A DNA stretch of 64,000 nucleotides from Anaerolineales bacterium. GTDB taxonomy: Bacteria > Chloroflexota > Anaerolineae > Anaerolineales > Villigracilaceae. The translations under genes were made by a program, and so were the position numbers. This document shows, one piece after another, positions 8,224 to 16,461 of this stretch. The notes under the pieces were generated by a model, which searched no databases, had not been told where the DNA came from, and worked only from the letters and a program-made list of their open reading frames with translations. Position 1 is the stretch's first letter. Every line of letters begins with the position of its first letter. The stretch covers positions 1 to 64,000 of the forward strand of contig JABFSL010000061.1 in the NCBI GenBank assembly GCA_013140605.1, given 5' to 3'.

Positions 8224-9305
8224 TGTATAACTTTTTTCGTTCTTATCTATTTCGCCTCGACCCTGAACGCGCTCATGCGCTTACGCTTCACGCATTGCGC
8301 ATCACGGGTAATTTCACTCCATCGCGCTGGCTTGTATCGCAACTATTCAAAGCTCCCTCAAAACCAGTGGAAGCCTTTGGGCTGACATTCAAAAATCCTG
8401 TTGGATTGGCTGCCGGCTATGACAAGGATGGCATTGCCATTCGTGGACTCTCCGCTTTGGGATTTGGTCACATTGAAATTGGAACGGTCACACCCCGGCC
8501 TCAAGCTGGGAATCCGTCCCCGCGCGTTTTTCGCCTTTTGGAAGATGAAGCTGTGATCAACCGCATGGGCTTTCCAAGCAAGGGTTCCGAGTTTGTTCAG
8601 CTCAAGTTGAATCCATCCTTGCGTTCTGGCTGGTTCGAGAATATTTATGGAATTCAGCCGCGCAATAAGAAAAAGAAGATCACATCCATTCATAAGGGCG
8701 GAGCGATTCTGGGGATCAACCTCGGCAAGAATAAAGAGACTCCCAACGAAGAAGCTGTGCTGGATTATTTGGAGTTACTGCAAAATTTTGCGGCCTATGC
8801 AGATTACCTGACGATCAATGTCAGTTCGCCGAATACGGTGGGCTTGCGTGAATTACAAGGACGTGCCGCGCTTGAAAGTTTATTGACTCATTTGCACCAA
8901 CAACGCGTGATCGAGGAAAAGAAATTTGAAAAACGAATTCCGATCCTTGTAAAACTTGCGCCTGATTTAACAACTTCGGAATTGGACGATTCTATCGATG
9001 CAATTTTACGCACAAAGATGGATGGAATTATTGTCACAAATACAACTCTTTCGCGCGAGGGATTGAGATCAAACCTAAAGGGAGAATCAGGCGGGTTGAG
9101 TGGGAGTCCGCTTGCGGCTGGGAGCGAAGCGGTTCTTCATCAAACATTAAAGCGTGTAAATGGAGAAGTCCCTGTGGTGAGTGTGGGCGGCATCATGGAT
9201 CCAGAAGATGCAAAACGCCGCCTCGATATGGGGGCGGCGCTGATTCAGATTTATACAGGTTTGATCTATCGCGGACCTGGGCTGGTCAGACAGATTTTAA
9301 AATAA
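8223..9305 (+). CDS. pyrD: Dihydroorotate dehydrogenase (quinone), class 2
   Basis: Oxidises dihydroorotate to orotate with FMN and passes electrons to quinone at the membrane. The class 2 N-terminal helix is visible (YNFFRSYLFRLDPERAHAL), followed by LAAGYDKDG, the substrate loop NRMGF and the active-site serine in NVSSPNT at about residues 199-205. At 360 residues it is slightly long: about 25 extra residues, rich in Lys, lie between NRMGF and GINLGKNKETP (about 130-157), where relatives have a short helix. Start overlaps the previous stop in TAATG. It converges with the kinase gene, with no space between the two stop codons. Confidence 0.95.
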   Translation: MYNFFRSYLFRLDPERAHALTLHALRITGNFTPSRWLVSQLFKAPSKPVEAFGLTFKNPVGLAAGYDKDGIAIRGLSALGFGHIEIGTVTPRPQAGNPSPRVFRLLEDEAVINRMGFPSKGSEFVQLKLNPSLRSGWFENIYGIQPRNKKKKITSIHKGGAILGINLGKNKETPNEEAVLDYLELLQNFAAYADYLTINVSSPNTVGLRELQGRAALESLLTHLHQQRVIEEKKFEKRIPILVKLAPDLTTSELDDSIDAILRTKMDGIIVTNTTLSREGLRSNLKGESGGLSGSPLAAGSEAVLHQTLKRVNGEVPVVSVGGIMDPEDAKRRLDMGAALIQIYTGLIYRGPGLVRQILK

Positions 9306-11384
9306 TTATTTTTGCACAGGGCGGAACGCGGGCATGGGGGCATCGTCGCGTTTGGTGAAGAAGTTTTCGGGCAAGGCCAGTGGGGTCAGTGTGCCGCCTG
9401 TTGTCAGTGAGTCTATGGAAACATAATAAAGAGAGATCGGATTGTTGACAAGGCGTATATCCTGGAACGCGAAAATAACATAGGTTCCGTCCGGGCTGAA
9501 GGTCGCATCACGATAACAGCAATTGCCTTCAAACGGGGCAAGGGTTTGGCCTTTATGCGTAAAGGAATTATAAAAAGCCAGATCGCCAAAACCGCCGTTT
9601 CGTTTATTGCTGTTCATCAGGAAAAGCAGGTCTCCATCCCAATCGAAATTGACAATGGAACTGCTAAACGCGAAGCGCCCCAGCGGGAATTCATCCACAC
9701 GCGAAGGCTCTGCTTCACTGCAGAGGTGAATATCAATGATGCGCAGGGTTTCAACCGCAATATTTCCAGAGGGCGCCAAATATTTTATTGTGATTTTCTG
9801 CCCATCGTCTGACCAGATGGCATCCATCGTTCCAAATTTCTTATAGAAAATACAACCTTTCATTTCGAGCAGCGAGCTCTTTTTGGTGACTGTTTTTAAT
9901 TTTTCCAAATCAAACGGGACCACATGCAGTTCGCGCCCAACGCTGATGGAGGCCTGCTTCCCATCTGGCGATACATGGAAAGACTCAAAATATTCAGAAG
10001 ATAAAAAGTTCGTGATAGTCTCTTCACGCAGCGTATCGATCTCGACTGTCTTAATGGTTTTGCCGGTAATATAAAGAACGGTGTTGTCATCCAGCCATTC
10101 AAGGTTGAATTTTTCGGCGCCGTCATTTGTGAGAGAGGTCAATTCCGTGCCGTCCACGTTCATGATCCAGATGTCGTTATTCTTAAGGAATGCGATCTTG
10201 TCCGCGCCGCCCAGCACGGGCAACAATGGAGCGGCAGGGGTATCTGTCAATGCAATCGGAGTTTCGGTTGCCGCTTCAGTGGCTGTGGATAACGCTTCTG
10301 TTGGTTTGATCTCGACCGTGGATGTTGCTGTGGGCGGCAGGGATGTGGGAGTATTCGTAGGCGCTTCGCCCACAAACGGAAGACTGTTCCCGTTCAATAA
10401 ATATACTCCACCCCCCGCCAGTGCGATAAGCACAACAGGTATGATCGCAAAAATGGGATTGAAACTTTTCTTCTTTATGGGTTTCTTCGCAACGAGGGTT
10501 TTATTAAATGGGGAAACCTTAAGGGTGGCTTTGTTACTGCTTTTATCTTTGGGTAAACGCGGTTGTTCCCCGCGTATAAACGCCTTGATGGTTTCCGTCA
10601 TTTCAACCGCGGTTGAAAAGCGGTCATTTCTATCTTTTGCCATTGCTGTGGAAATAACCTTCTCTATCCAGGGCGGCAGGCTGGGATTTGCATCCAGGAT
10701 ATGCGGCACGGGTTCTGTCACATGTTTGATGGCGATCCCCAGGGGAGTATCTGCCTCGTAGGGTTGTTTCCCTGTCAGCATTTCATAAAGGAGCACACCC
10801 AATGCGTAAATGTCCGAACGGGCATCAAGGGGTTCACCAGAGGCTTGCTCCGGGGCCATATAAGCCGGCGTGCCGATAATGCTGCTGCCCGTTACATCGA
10901 GAGTCTCGGCGTTTGTTACCTTGGCGATGCCAAAATCGGAAATTTTTGGAATATCGTTATTGTTGAACAGGATGTTACCGGGCTTGAGGTCGCGGTGAAT
11001 GATCCCTTTTGAGTGAGCTTCATCCAACCCCATCGCAATGTATTCAAGAATGCGCGTTGCTTCTTCAACGTTAAAGATTTTCTTTTTGATGCGGTCTGAG
11101 AGCGATCCTCCGCCCATATAACGCATGACGAAATAAGGCTGGCCGTTTTCCTCGCCCACATCATACACAGGAACGATGGAACTATGTTCAAGCTGGGCGA
11201 TGATCTTTGCCTCACGCTCGAAGCGCATCCTGAATTGAGGGTCTGCGTGAAGCATTTCGGGCGGCAGAACTTTGATGGCAACCTCGCGCTCGAAGCGTGG
11301 GTCATATCCGCGATAGACAGTTGCCATGCCGCCGCGTCCCAATTCAGATTTTATTTCGTAACGGCCGATTTTCTCAGGTTGCAT
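9306..11384 (-). CDS. Ser/Thr protein kinase with extracellular beta-propeller
   Basis: A 692-residue PknB-type membrane kinase. The cytosolic kinase domain (about 1-275) has the glycine loop GRGGMATV, the VAIK lysine (about 38), HRDLKPGN (about 131-138), DFGIAK and GTPAYMAPEQ. A single transmembrane helix (about 312-334) is followed by a Thr/Pro/Ala linker and a WD40/TolB-like propeller (about 395-690) with repeats such as DIWIMNVDG and FSPDGTYVIFAF. It should sense an external cue and phosphorylate cytosolic proteins. I start at the ATG at 11384 because the -10 box lies six bases upstream and the kinase domain begins at once; the in-frame ATG at 11423 would put the promoter inside the gene. 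Confidence 0.92.
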   Translation of the reverse strand: MQPEKIGRYEIKSELGRGGMATVYRGYDPRFEREVAIKVLPPEMLHADPQFRMRFEREAKIIAQLEHSSIVPVYDVGEENGQPYFVMRYMGGGSLSDRIKKKIFNVEEATRILEYIAMGLDEAHSKGIIHRDLKPGNILFNNNDIPKISDFGIAKVTNAETLDVTGSSIIGTPAYMAPEQASGEPLDARSDIYALGVLLYEMLTGKQPYEADTPLGIAIKHVTEPVPHILDANPSLPPWIEKVISTAMAKDRNDRFSTAVEMTETIKAFIRGEQPRLPKDKSSNKATLKVSPFNKTLVAKKPIKKKSFNPIFAIIPVVLIALAGGGVYLLNGNSLPFVGEAPTNTPTSLPPTATSTVEIKPTEALSTATEAATETPIALTDTPAAPLLPVLGGADKIAFLKNNDIWIMNVDGTELTSLTNDGAEKFNLEWLDDNTVLYITGKTIKTVEIDTLREETITNFLSSEYFESFHVSPDGKQASISVGRELHVVPFDLEKLKTVTKKSSLLEMKGCIFYKKFGTMDAIWSDDGQKITIKYLAPSGNIAVETLRIIDIHLCSEAEPSRVDEFPLGRFAFSSSIVNFDWDGDLLFLMNSNKRNGGFGDLAFYNSFTHKGQTLAPFEGNCCYRDATFSPDGTYVIFAFQDIRLVNNPISLYYVSIDSLTTGGTLTPLALPENFFTKRDDAPMPAFRPVQK

Positions 11385-11390
11385 GCGACT

Positions 11391-11419
11391 AGTATACCCA
11401 TCCAAAAATATGAGCGCAA
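11391..11419 (-). promoter_or_regulatory. Promoter giving a leaderless kinase mRNA
   Basis: Read on the minus strand: TTGCGC (11414-11419), 17-base spacer, TATACT (11391-11396), then six bases and the ATG. Transcription would start at or within a base or two of the start codon. No Shine-Dalgarno sequence is present. Confidence 0.65.
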
Positions 11420-11479
11420 GCATTAAGCCATTGCAGTTTTGTGATGCATTGGAAAACGCCAGGTCATCTTCGCGATGAA

Positions 11480-12106
11480 TTACGACATATACAACCCGCC
11501 TGTGGATTCCATCCAGTCCGCGATCTTCTCAGTGGCCGATTCAATGTTGTTGTCTGAAACATCCAGCTCAAGCATAGGCAGGATTGATTCGCTGGCAAGT
11601 CTGCGGATCAATTTTTGTTCCTCGATGAAAAGGTTCAAATCATCGTATTGCGATGGATTGCCTGAGACCTTGAGTCTTTCGGCGCGCGCGGCTTCAAAAG
11701 ATTCTGGCGAGCGCGTCAACAATACCAAACGGAAATTCAGCGGAAGCAGACGTTCCTCAAGCCAGCGAAAATCATAATCCTTTTGATAGGTGTTCAACTG
11801 ATACATGCGCGTGGATAAATGAAAGCGGTCCACGATCCATGAGTAATAGCGTTGCAGCTCGAAGAGTTTTACCCATGTGTCGTAGGTTTCCATGGCCAGC
11901 GCTTCCTCCTGCGGCTCAAAGTTGATCAGGCCGCGTCCCCAGGGATAATTAGTGAACGCGCACCATTCACCGGAGATAAGCGGCGAGTGGTATTTGTATT
12001 TTCGCGGCCCAACCACGCGCGGATGTTCATTGAGCGCAAAGGCGATATCAGTTTTGAAAGTCAGGCGTGTACCTTCGAGGATGATTTTGGGGGTCATTTT
12101 GGACAT
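11480..12106 (-). CDS. Uncharacterised protein with degenerate P-loop (nucleoside-kinase-like)
   Basis: A 208-residue cytosolic protein. The start IILEGTRLTFKTDIAFALN resembles the Walker A strand-loop-helix of thymidylate/deoxynucleoside kinases (E-G-x-x-G-S-G-K-T), but the central Gly residues are missing; only the K-T pair and following helix remain. Further on, FRLVLLTRSPESFEAARAER and a Leu-rich C-terminal helix resemble the LID and last strand of that fold. I therefore call it kinase-like with low confidence; loss of nucleotide binding is possible. The ATG lies six bases after a TATAAT box, indicating a leaderless message. It is transcribed toward, but separately from, the kinase gene. 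Confidence 0.6.
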   Translation of the reverse strand: MSKMTPKIILEGTRLTFKTDIAFALNEHPRVVGPRKYKYHSPLISGEWCAFTNYPWGRGLINFEPQEEALAMETYDTWVKLFELQRYYSWIVDRFHLSTRMYQLNTYQKDYDFRWLEERLLPLNFRLVLLTRSPESFEAARAERLKVSGNPSQYDDLNLFIEEQKLIRRLASESILPMLELDVSDNNIESATEKIADWMESTGGLYMS

Positions 12107-12112
12107 ACCCCA

Positions 12113-12118
12113 ATTATA
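12113..12118 (-). promoter_or_regulatory. -10 box of a leaderless promoter
   Basis: Perfect TATAAT on the minus strand, six bases before the ATG at 12106. No good -35 hexamer lies 16-18 bases upstream; that position falls inside the structured element at 12128-12204. Confidence 0.55.
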
Positions 12119-12127
12119 TAATACCCA

Positions 12128-12204
12128 CGGTCACAAATTGCGCTTTCCACCTTCAGAAAAAGCGCAATTCCCTGGCACCGCCCGCCAGGGCAGGTGTGTG
12201 ACCG
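12128..12204. repeat. Perfect three-way-junction element
   Basis: Three uninterrupted Watson-Crick stems are nested: an outer 8-bp stem CGGTCACA/TGTGACCG (12128-12135 with 12197-12204), an 11-bp hairpin AATTGCGCTTT/AAAGCGCAATT (12136-12146 with 12159-12169) that begins at once after it, and a 7-bp hairpin CCCTGGC/GCCAGGG (12170-12176 with 12184-12190) directly abutting the second. Six unpaired bases (12191-12196) close the junction. It may be a mobile palindromic repeat or a structured RNA; the strand is undecided because every pair is symmetric. Confidence 0.6.
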
Positions 12205-12221
12205 AGTGCGGTATATGACAG

Positions 12222-12265
12222 GAAAATGTTGCAGAAAAGTTCTAATAATATTCTGAAACATTTTC
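12222..12265. repeat. Long imperfect hairpin before the 121-residue gene
   Basis: GAAAATGTTGCAGAA (12222-12236) pairs with TTCTGAAACATTTTC (12251-12265) with one mismatch, loop 14. It may act as a terminator-like or leader structure for the gene at 12306, or belong to the neighbouring structured element. Confidence 0.45.
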
Positions 12266-12305
12266 ACACCATAGTTGTGGTATATTCCCGATTACAGGTA
12301 ACCCT

Positions 12306-12671
12306 ATGGAAGATAAAATCACGATCATCGAAGGTCCCCCGCCGATTTTTGAACACGTCAATGACGGCTGGGCATTGGGCTTGAACGAAAGCCCGAATCT
12401 CTCTGTCCCCGCGCTTACGCGGCTGCGCACATTTAATGGTCCCGCGCTTGTGGAAAGGTGCTATACCGCCTGGCATAACAAGGCATCCATTCACTTGCAT
12501 TACCGAAATGAAACCGGCCTGGAAGAAACCGCCCCCATCCTTGCCGCCCGCAATGTTGAAACTCCCGAAGGCCATGTTCTGCTCCTCTGGGTATACCTCG
12601 ACAGCGACGGTGTGGAATACGAGGTGGATGCAGGCGACGACGATCAAATAGATGACTATCCTGACGAATAG
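12306..12671 (+). CDS. Small conserved-looking protein of unknown function
   Basis: A 121-residue acidic cytosolic protein without signal peptide or membrane segment. It has PPPIFEHVNDGWALGLNE near the start, a single Cys, and a very acidic C-terminus (DAGDDDQIDDYPDE). Codon usage resembles the surrounding real genes and it ends just before a perfect terminator, which supports expression. I do not recognise the family. The start ATG has no clear Shine-Dalgarno sequence; a long hairpin lies 40-80 bases upstream. Confidence 0.7.
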   Translation: MEDKITIIEGPPPIFEHVNDGWALGLNESPNLSVPALTRLRTFNGPALVERCYTAWHNKASIHLHYRNETGLEETAPILAARNVETPEGHVLLLWVYLDSDGVEYEVDAGDDDQIDDYPDE

Positions 12672-12673
12672 TT

Positions 12674-12712
12674 AAAAGTGACAGTCACCCTTATAAGGTG
12701 ACTGTCACTTTT
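12674..12712 (+). terminator. Intrinsic terminator, 16-bp perfect stem
   Basis: AAAAGTGACAGTCACC (12674-12689) pairs perfectly with 12697-12712, loop 7, ending in TTTT. It lies three bases after the stop of the 121-residue gene and can work in both directions. GTGACAG-type sequence recurs weakly near 53726. Confidence 0.75.
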
Positions 12713-12728
12713 CTTATATTGAGGATTT

Positions 12729-13496
12729 ATGACAACGCTTCTTACATTGACCCAATCTGGTACAGCGGTTCTGACGCTGAATCGCCCCGAACGCGCCAAC
12801 TCCTTTAACTTTGAAATGGTCAGCGAATTGAGAAATGCCCTCGCTGAAGCGGAGAAGAATCCGCAGGTGCGTTGTATCGTGATCACTGGCGGCGGAAAAG
12901 TGTTCAGCGCCGGGCAGGATATTTCTGAAATGAAAAGAGGGACAGAAATTTCATACCGCGAGCATTTGGAGAAAACTTACAATCCATTGATCCTGCAAAT
13001 CCGCAACATGGGAAAGCCTGTTGTGGCGGCGGTCAATGGGCCATGCGCTGGCGCGGCTTTCGGCGTGGCGCTGGCCTGTGACTTGCGGATTGCAAAATCC
13101 ACCGCCTATTTTGTAGTCGGTTTCAGCGGTATTGCGCTGGCTCCGGATTCTGGTGTTTCACTATTGCTTCCAACTTATATTGGCCTGGGACGCGCGCAGG
13201 AATATTTCTATTCCAATAAACCCATCACGGCACATCAGGCTTATGAATGGGGTATGGTTAATCAAGTAGGTGGATTCAACTATCAGGCGCTGGTCAAGCA
13301 AATTGCGGACGAACTGGCCTCAGGTCCGAGTGAAGCGTTTGCCGCAGGGAAGAAAGCTTTCAATCACGCGGTTCTTCCTAATCTGGAAGAATCGCTCGAT
13401 TATGAAGGAATCCTACAAGAAGCAGCGGGAAAAACTGCCGAACATCACGAAGGCGTGGCTGCTTTTTTGGGGAAACGGAAGCCGAAGTATACGTAA
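12729..13496 (+). CDS. Enoyl-CoA hydratase/isomerase family protein
   Basis: A 255-residue crotonase-fold enzyme acting on acyl-CoA thioesters in the cytosol. The first oxyanion-hole segment is GGGKVFSAGQDISEM (about 56-70) and the second is NGPCAGAAFGVALACD (about 101-116). The C-terminus FLGKRKPKYT is typical of hydratases and of PaaG-like ring isomerases. An acidic residue is kept in APDSGVS, but the Glu seen in classical hydratases is not obvious, so an isomerase or a PaaG-type role is possible. The start has GAGGAT upstream. It lies before glutamate and glutaryl-CoA dehydrogenases, which suggests amino-acid or aromatic catabolism. Confidence 0.88.
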   Translation: MTTLLTLTQSGTAVLTLNRPERANSFNFEMVSELRNALAEAEKNPQVRCIVITGGGKVFSAGQDISEMKRGTEISYREHLEKTYNPLILQIRNMGKPVVAAVNGPCAGAAFGVALACDLRIAKSTAYFVVGFSGIALAPDSGVSLLLPTYIGLGRAQEYFYSNKPITAHQAYEWGMVNQVGGFNYQALVKQIADELASGPSEAFAAGKKAFNHAVLPNLEESLDYEGILQEAAGKTAEHHEGVAAFLGKRKPKYT

Positions 13497-13557
13497 ACAT
13501 GTTTGAAACGCTCAAAAATCATCAGTAGTAATCAAAATTGTGCTGATTTTTGTCATA

Positions 13558-13586
13558 TTGACGTCATTCTGATTTTCGTGTAAAGT
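13558..13586 (+). promoter_or_regulatory. Promoter of glutamate dehydrogenase
   Basis: TTGACG at 13558-13563, 17-base spacer, TAAAGT at 13581-13586. Transcription would begin near 13593, leaving a leader of about 125 bases that contains the hairpin at 13656-13681. Confidence 0.5.
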
Positions 13587-13655
13587 TTAGGCGTAATTGT
13601 GATTTAGCGGAATAAATATATATGGCTCACTGTATAAACATAAATTGTGCTTAGA

Positions 13656-13681
13656 GCGGGTACCCCGTCCGGGGTGCCCGC
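13656..13681 (+). promoter_or_regulatory. GC-rich hairpin in the gdhA leader
   Basis: GCGGGTACCCCG (13656-13667) pairs with CGGGGTGCCCGC (13670-13681) with one G-U pair and a two-base gap, followed by TTATATTTTT. It looks like an intrinsic terminator placed 35 bases before the gdhA start codon, so it may attenuate gdhA or end an upstream transcript. Confidence 0.5.
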
Positions 13682-13716
13682 TTATATTTTTCTCTATACC
13701 CTTTTAGGAGAACAAC

Positions 13717-15015
13717 ATGTCAGGACAAATCAATGCTTTTGAAATGGCACAGAAACAATTCGACGGCGTCGCCAAACAGCTCAAGCTCGACGATGGCGTA
13801 GCCGAAGTTTTGCGCTGGCCGATGCGTGAATTTTCCTTCCGCATTCCCGTACGTTTGGATGACGGTTCGCTCAAAGTCTTTCAAGGTTTTCGCGTTCAGC
13901 ACAACGATGCGCGCGGCCCCAACAAAGGCGGCATCCGTTTCGCCGCAAATGAAACCATGGACACCGTGCGCGCGCTCGCCACATGGATGACATGGAAATG
14001 CGCCGTGGCTGATATTCCACTCGGCGGCGGCAAAGGCGGCATCATCGTAGATCCGTCCACTCTTACCGTAAATGAAAAAGAAGAAATGTGCCGTGGTTGG
14101 GTACGTGCCATGTGGAAGAACATTGGCCCGCGCAACGATGTGCCCGCTCCGGATATTGGTACCACTCCGCAAATGATGGGCTGGATGATGGATGAATACT
14201 CCCGCCTCGTCGGTCAGTATACCCCCGGCGTATTCACTGGCAAACCTCTTGGCGGCGGCGGCTCTTTGGGTCGCACCGAAGCCACTGGCTATGGCGTGAT
14301 CTACACTGTGCGCGAAGCGATGAAGCACCTTAACATCGACGGCAAGAATTCTGTTGCGGCCATTCAAGGCTTCGGCAACGTATCACAATATGCATCTGTT
14401 GGCTTTGTTGAATTGCTTGGTGGAACTGTTGCCTGCGTCTCCTGCTGGGATCGCCATGACAAAAAGGCTTATACCTACAGCAAGAAGGGCGGCATTGACC
14501 CGCGCTTCCTGCTCACCATCGTGGACGAGTATGGCACGATTGACAAAGCCAAAGCTCAGGATGCCGGCTATACCGTTGAAGACGGCGATGCCTGGATCAC
14601 CAAGGAAGCCAATGTCTTGATCCCTGCAGCCATGGAAGGTCAGGTTACCGCTGATACCGTCAGCAAGATGTCCAAGAACATCAAGATCGTAGCTGAAGGC
14701 GCAAACGGCCCCTGCACGCCCGAAGCGGATGAATACTTCAAGAAGAATAATATCTTCAACATTCCTGACTTCCTTTGCAACGCCGGTGGCGTGACCACTT
14801 CCTATTTCGAACAGGTTCAGAACGATATGAACTTCTACTGGTCGAAGGATGAGGTTTTAGGCAGACTCGACGAGAAGATGACTTCCGCTTTCAACAGCGT
14901 TGTTGACCGCAGTGAGAAGGAAAAAGTCTACATGCGCGATGCGGCTTACATGGTAGCAATCGATCGCGTGGTGAAGGCCATGGATCTGCGCGGCTGGTTG
15001 ACTGGGAATGCGTAA
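13717..15015 (+). CDS. gdhA: Glu/Leu/Phe/Val dehydrogenase (glutamate dehydrogenase)
   Basis: A 432-residue NAD(P)-dependent amino-acid dehydrogenase that interconverts glutamate and 2-oxoglutarate plus ammonium. The signature PLGGGKGGIIVDP carries the catalytic lysine (about 108), preceded by NKGGIRF; the dinucleotide-binding domain starts at VAAIQGFGNVSQYA (about 212). The length and the SLGRTEATGYGV segment are characteristic of the hexameric group II GDH rather than leucine dehydrogenases. A strong AGGAGAA precedes the ATG. It has a dedicated promoter, a hairpin in its leader and a terminator downstream. Coenzyme preference cannot be read with confidence. Confidence 0.94.
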   Translation: MSGQINAFEMAQKQFDGVAKQLKLDDGVAEVLRWPMREFSFRIPVRLDDGSLKVFQGFRVQHNDARGPNKGGIRFAANETMDTVRALATWMTWKCAVADIPLGGGKGGIIVDPSTLTVNEKEEMCRGWVRAMWKNIGPRNDVPAPDIGTTPQMMGWMMDEYSRLVGQYTPGVFTGKPLGGGGSLGRTEATGYGVIYTVREAMKHLNIDGKNSVAAIQGFGNVSQYASVGFVELLGGTVACVSCWDRHDKKAYTYSKKGGIDPRFLLTIVDEYGTIDKAKAQDAGYTVEDGDAWITKEANVLIPAAMEGQVTADTVSKMSKNIKIVAEGANGPCTPEADEYFKKNNIFNIPDFLCNAGGVTTSYFEQVQNDMNFYWSKDEVLGRLDEKMTSAFNSVVDRSEKEKVYMRDAAYMVAIDRVVKAMDLRGWLTGNA

Positions 15016-15046
15016 AACAGCGATTAGCAGTTAGCTTTTAGCGATT

Positions 15047-15083
15047 AAGAGGATGTGCTTTGCGGCGCATCCTCTTTTTTTAT
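15047..15083 (+). terminator. Intrinsic terminator of gdhA
   Basis: AAGAGGATGTGC (15047-15058) pairs with 15065-15076 including one G-U pair, loop 6, then a run of eight T. Its stem is nearly the same sequence as the terminator after the next gene (16410-16447). Confidence 0.85.
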
Positions 15084-15213
15084 TTTTCGCTTCACAATTA
15101 ACTGAAAACTGATTCTGCTTTCTCGAACAGAATCTAATCCCTGAACATTTTGATACAATCATCACAAAGCTAATCGCTAACAGCTATTAGCTAATTGCTA
15201 AAAGTGAGGTCTT

Positions 15214-16407
15214 ATGTCAAAACAAACTTTCAAATGGGACGACCCTTTCCTGTTCAACGACCAGCTCACAGACGAAGAGCGCATGATCCGCGACACGGCG
15301 CGCAAATATTGTCAGGATAAGTTAATGCCGCGTATCCTTGAAGCGAATCGACACGAAACATTTGACCGAACCATCATGAATGAAATGGGCAGTATGGGGT
15401 TGTTAGGCTGTACTCTGCCCGAAGAATACGGCGGCTCGGAATTAAATTATGTCTCCTATGGCTTGATCGCCCGTGAAGTAGAGCGCGTGGACAGCGGCTA
15501 TCGCAGTGCAATGAGTGTGCAGAGTTCGCTGGTCATGCATCCCATTTACACCTATGGTTCCGAAGAACAACGCAAAAAATATTTGCCCAAACTCGCCAGC
15601 GGAGAGACTGTTGGCTGTTTCGGGTTGACCGAACCCAATCATGGCAGTGACCCTGGCAGTATGGAAACCCGCGCCAAAAAAGTGGATGGCGGCTGGATTC
15701 TGCAAGGCAACAAGATGTGGATCACCAATTCCCCAATTGCGGATGTGTTTATTATTTGGGCAAAAGTATATGGCGGCTCTGATAAAGATGGTGAAATTCG
15801 CGGCTTCATTCTCGATAAGGGAATGAAGGGACTCAGCGCTCCGAAGATACATGGCAAGTTTAGCCTGCGTGCCAGTTCAACGGGTGAGATCGTCATGGAA
15901 GAAGTCTTCGTACCAGATGAAAATATGCTTCCCAATGTCAGCGGCTTGAAGGGACCATTCGGCTGTTTGAATAAAGCGCGTTACGGAATTGCCTGGGGCG
16001 CATTAGGCGCAGCAGAATTCTGTTGGCACGCCGCGCGGCAATATACGTTGGATCGTCCGCAGTTTGGCAAGCCGCTTGCCGCGAATCAGATCATCCAACT
16101 GAAACTGGCAAATATGATGACAGAAATTACTTTGGGATTGCAAAGTGTTTTAAGAGTTGGAAGGTTGATGGATGAAGACAATTCCACGCCTGAGATGGTT
16201 TCATTAGTCAAGCGTAATTCATGTGGCAAGGCCTTGGAGATCGCACGAAACTCCCGTGACATGCACGGCGGCAACGGCATCTCCGATGAGTATCATGTCA
16301 TTCGGCATGTGATGAACTTGGAAGCGGTAAATACTTATGAAGGTACGCACGATATTCATGCTTTGATCTTGGGCAGAGCACAAACGGGAATACAGGCGTT
16401 TTCGTAA
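15214..16407 (+). CDS. gcdH: Glutaryl-CoA dehydrogenase-type acyl-CoA dehydrogenase
   Basis: A 397-residue FAD enzyme that oxidises an acyl-CoA to the enoyl-CoA; the glutaryl-CoA type also decarboxylates to crotonyl-CoA. Family signatures: [16 protein letters not shown] (FAD-binding, about 134-149), [16 protein letters not shown], and the catalytic base in [15 protein letters not shown] (Glu about 376). The Arg in [15 protein letters not shown] matches the residue that binds the substrate carboxylate in glutaryl-CoA dehydrogenases. Shine-Dalgarno GTGAGGT precedes the ATG. Together with the nearby crotonase it could serve lysine or aromatic degradation. Electron acceptor would be an electron-transfer flavoprotein, not encoded here. 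Confidence 0.9.
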   Translation: MSKQTFKWDDPFLFNDQLTDEERMIRDTARKYCQDKLMPRILEANRHETFDRTIMNEMGSMGLLGCTLPEEYGGSELNYVSYGLIAREVERVDSGYRSAMSVQSSLVMHPIYTYGSEEQRKKYLPKLASGETVGCFGLTEPNHGSDPGSMETRAKKVDGGWILQGNKMWITNSPIADVFIIWAKVYGGSDKDGEIRGFILDKGMKGLSAPKIHGKFSLRASSTGEIVMEEVFVPDENMLPNVSGLKGPFGCLNKARYGIAWGALGAAEFCWHAARQYTLDRPQFGKPLAANQIIQLKLANMMTEITLGLQSVLRVGRLMDEDNSTPEMVSLVKRNSCGKALEIARNSRDMHGGNGISDEYHVIRHVMNLEAVNTYEGTHDIHALILGRAQTGIQAFS

Positions 16408-16409
16408 AT

Positions 16410-16447
16410 AAAAAGAGGATGCGTTTTCAAATACGCATCCTCTTTTT
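16410..16447. terminator. Bidirectional terminator between gcdH and the rhodanese gene
   Basis: Perfect 15-bp stem (16410-16424 with 16433-16447), loop 8, A-rich on one side and T-rich on the other, so it can end both convergent genes. Confidence 0.85.
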
Positions 16448-16461
16448 GATTCTATTATGAA

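Noticed and set aside
10284-10292. TGTGGATAA, a perfect DnaA-box-like 9-mer
   Set aside because: A single copy inside the kinase gene, with no cluster of boxes and no AT-rich unwinding region.
10081-10761. 226-codon plus-strand frame opposite the kinase gene
   Set aside because: It is the complement of the kinase coding sequence, with Val/Ser-rich nonsense composition; the kinase motifs are unmistakable.
13720-14367. 215-codon minus-strand frame opposite glutamate dehydrogenase
   Set aside because: Shadow of a strongly conserved enzyme; rich in Ala/His as expected for a reverse frame.
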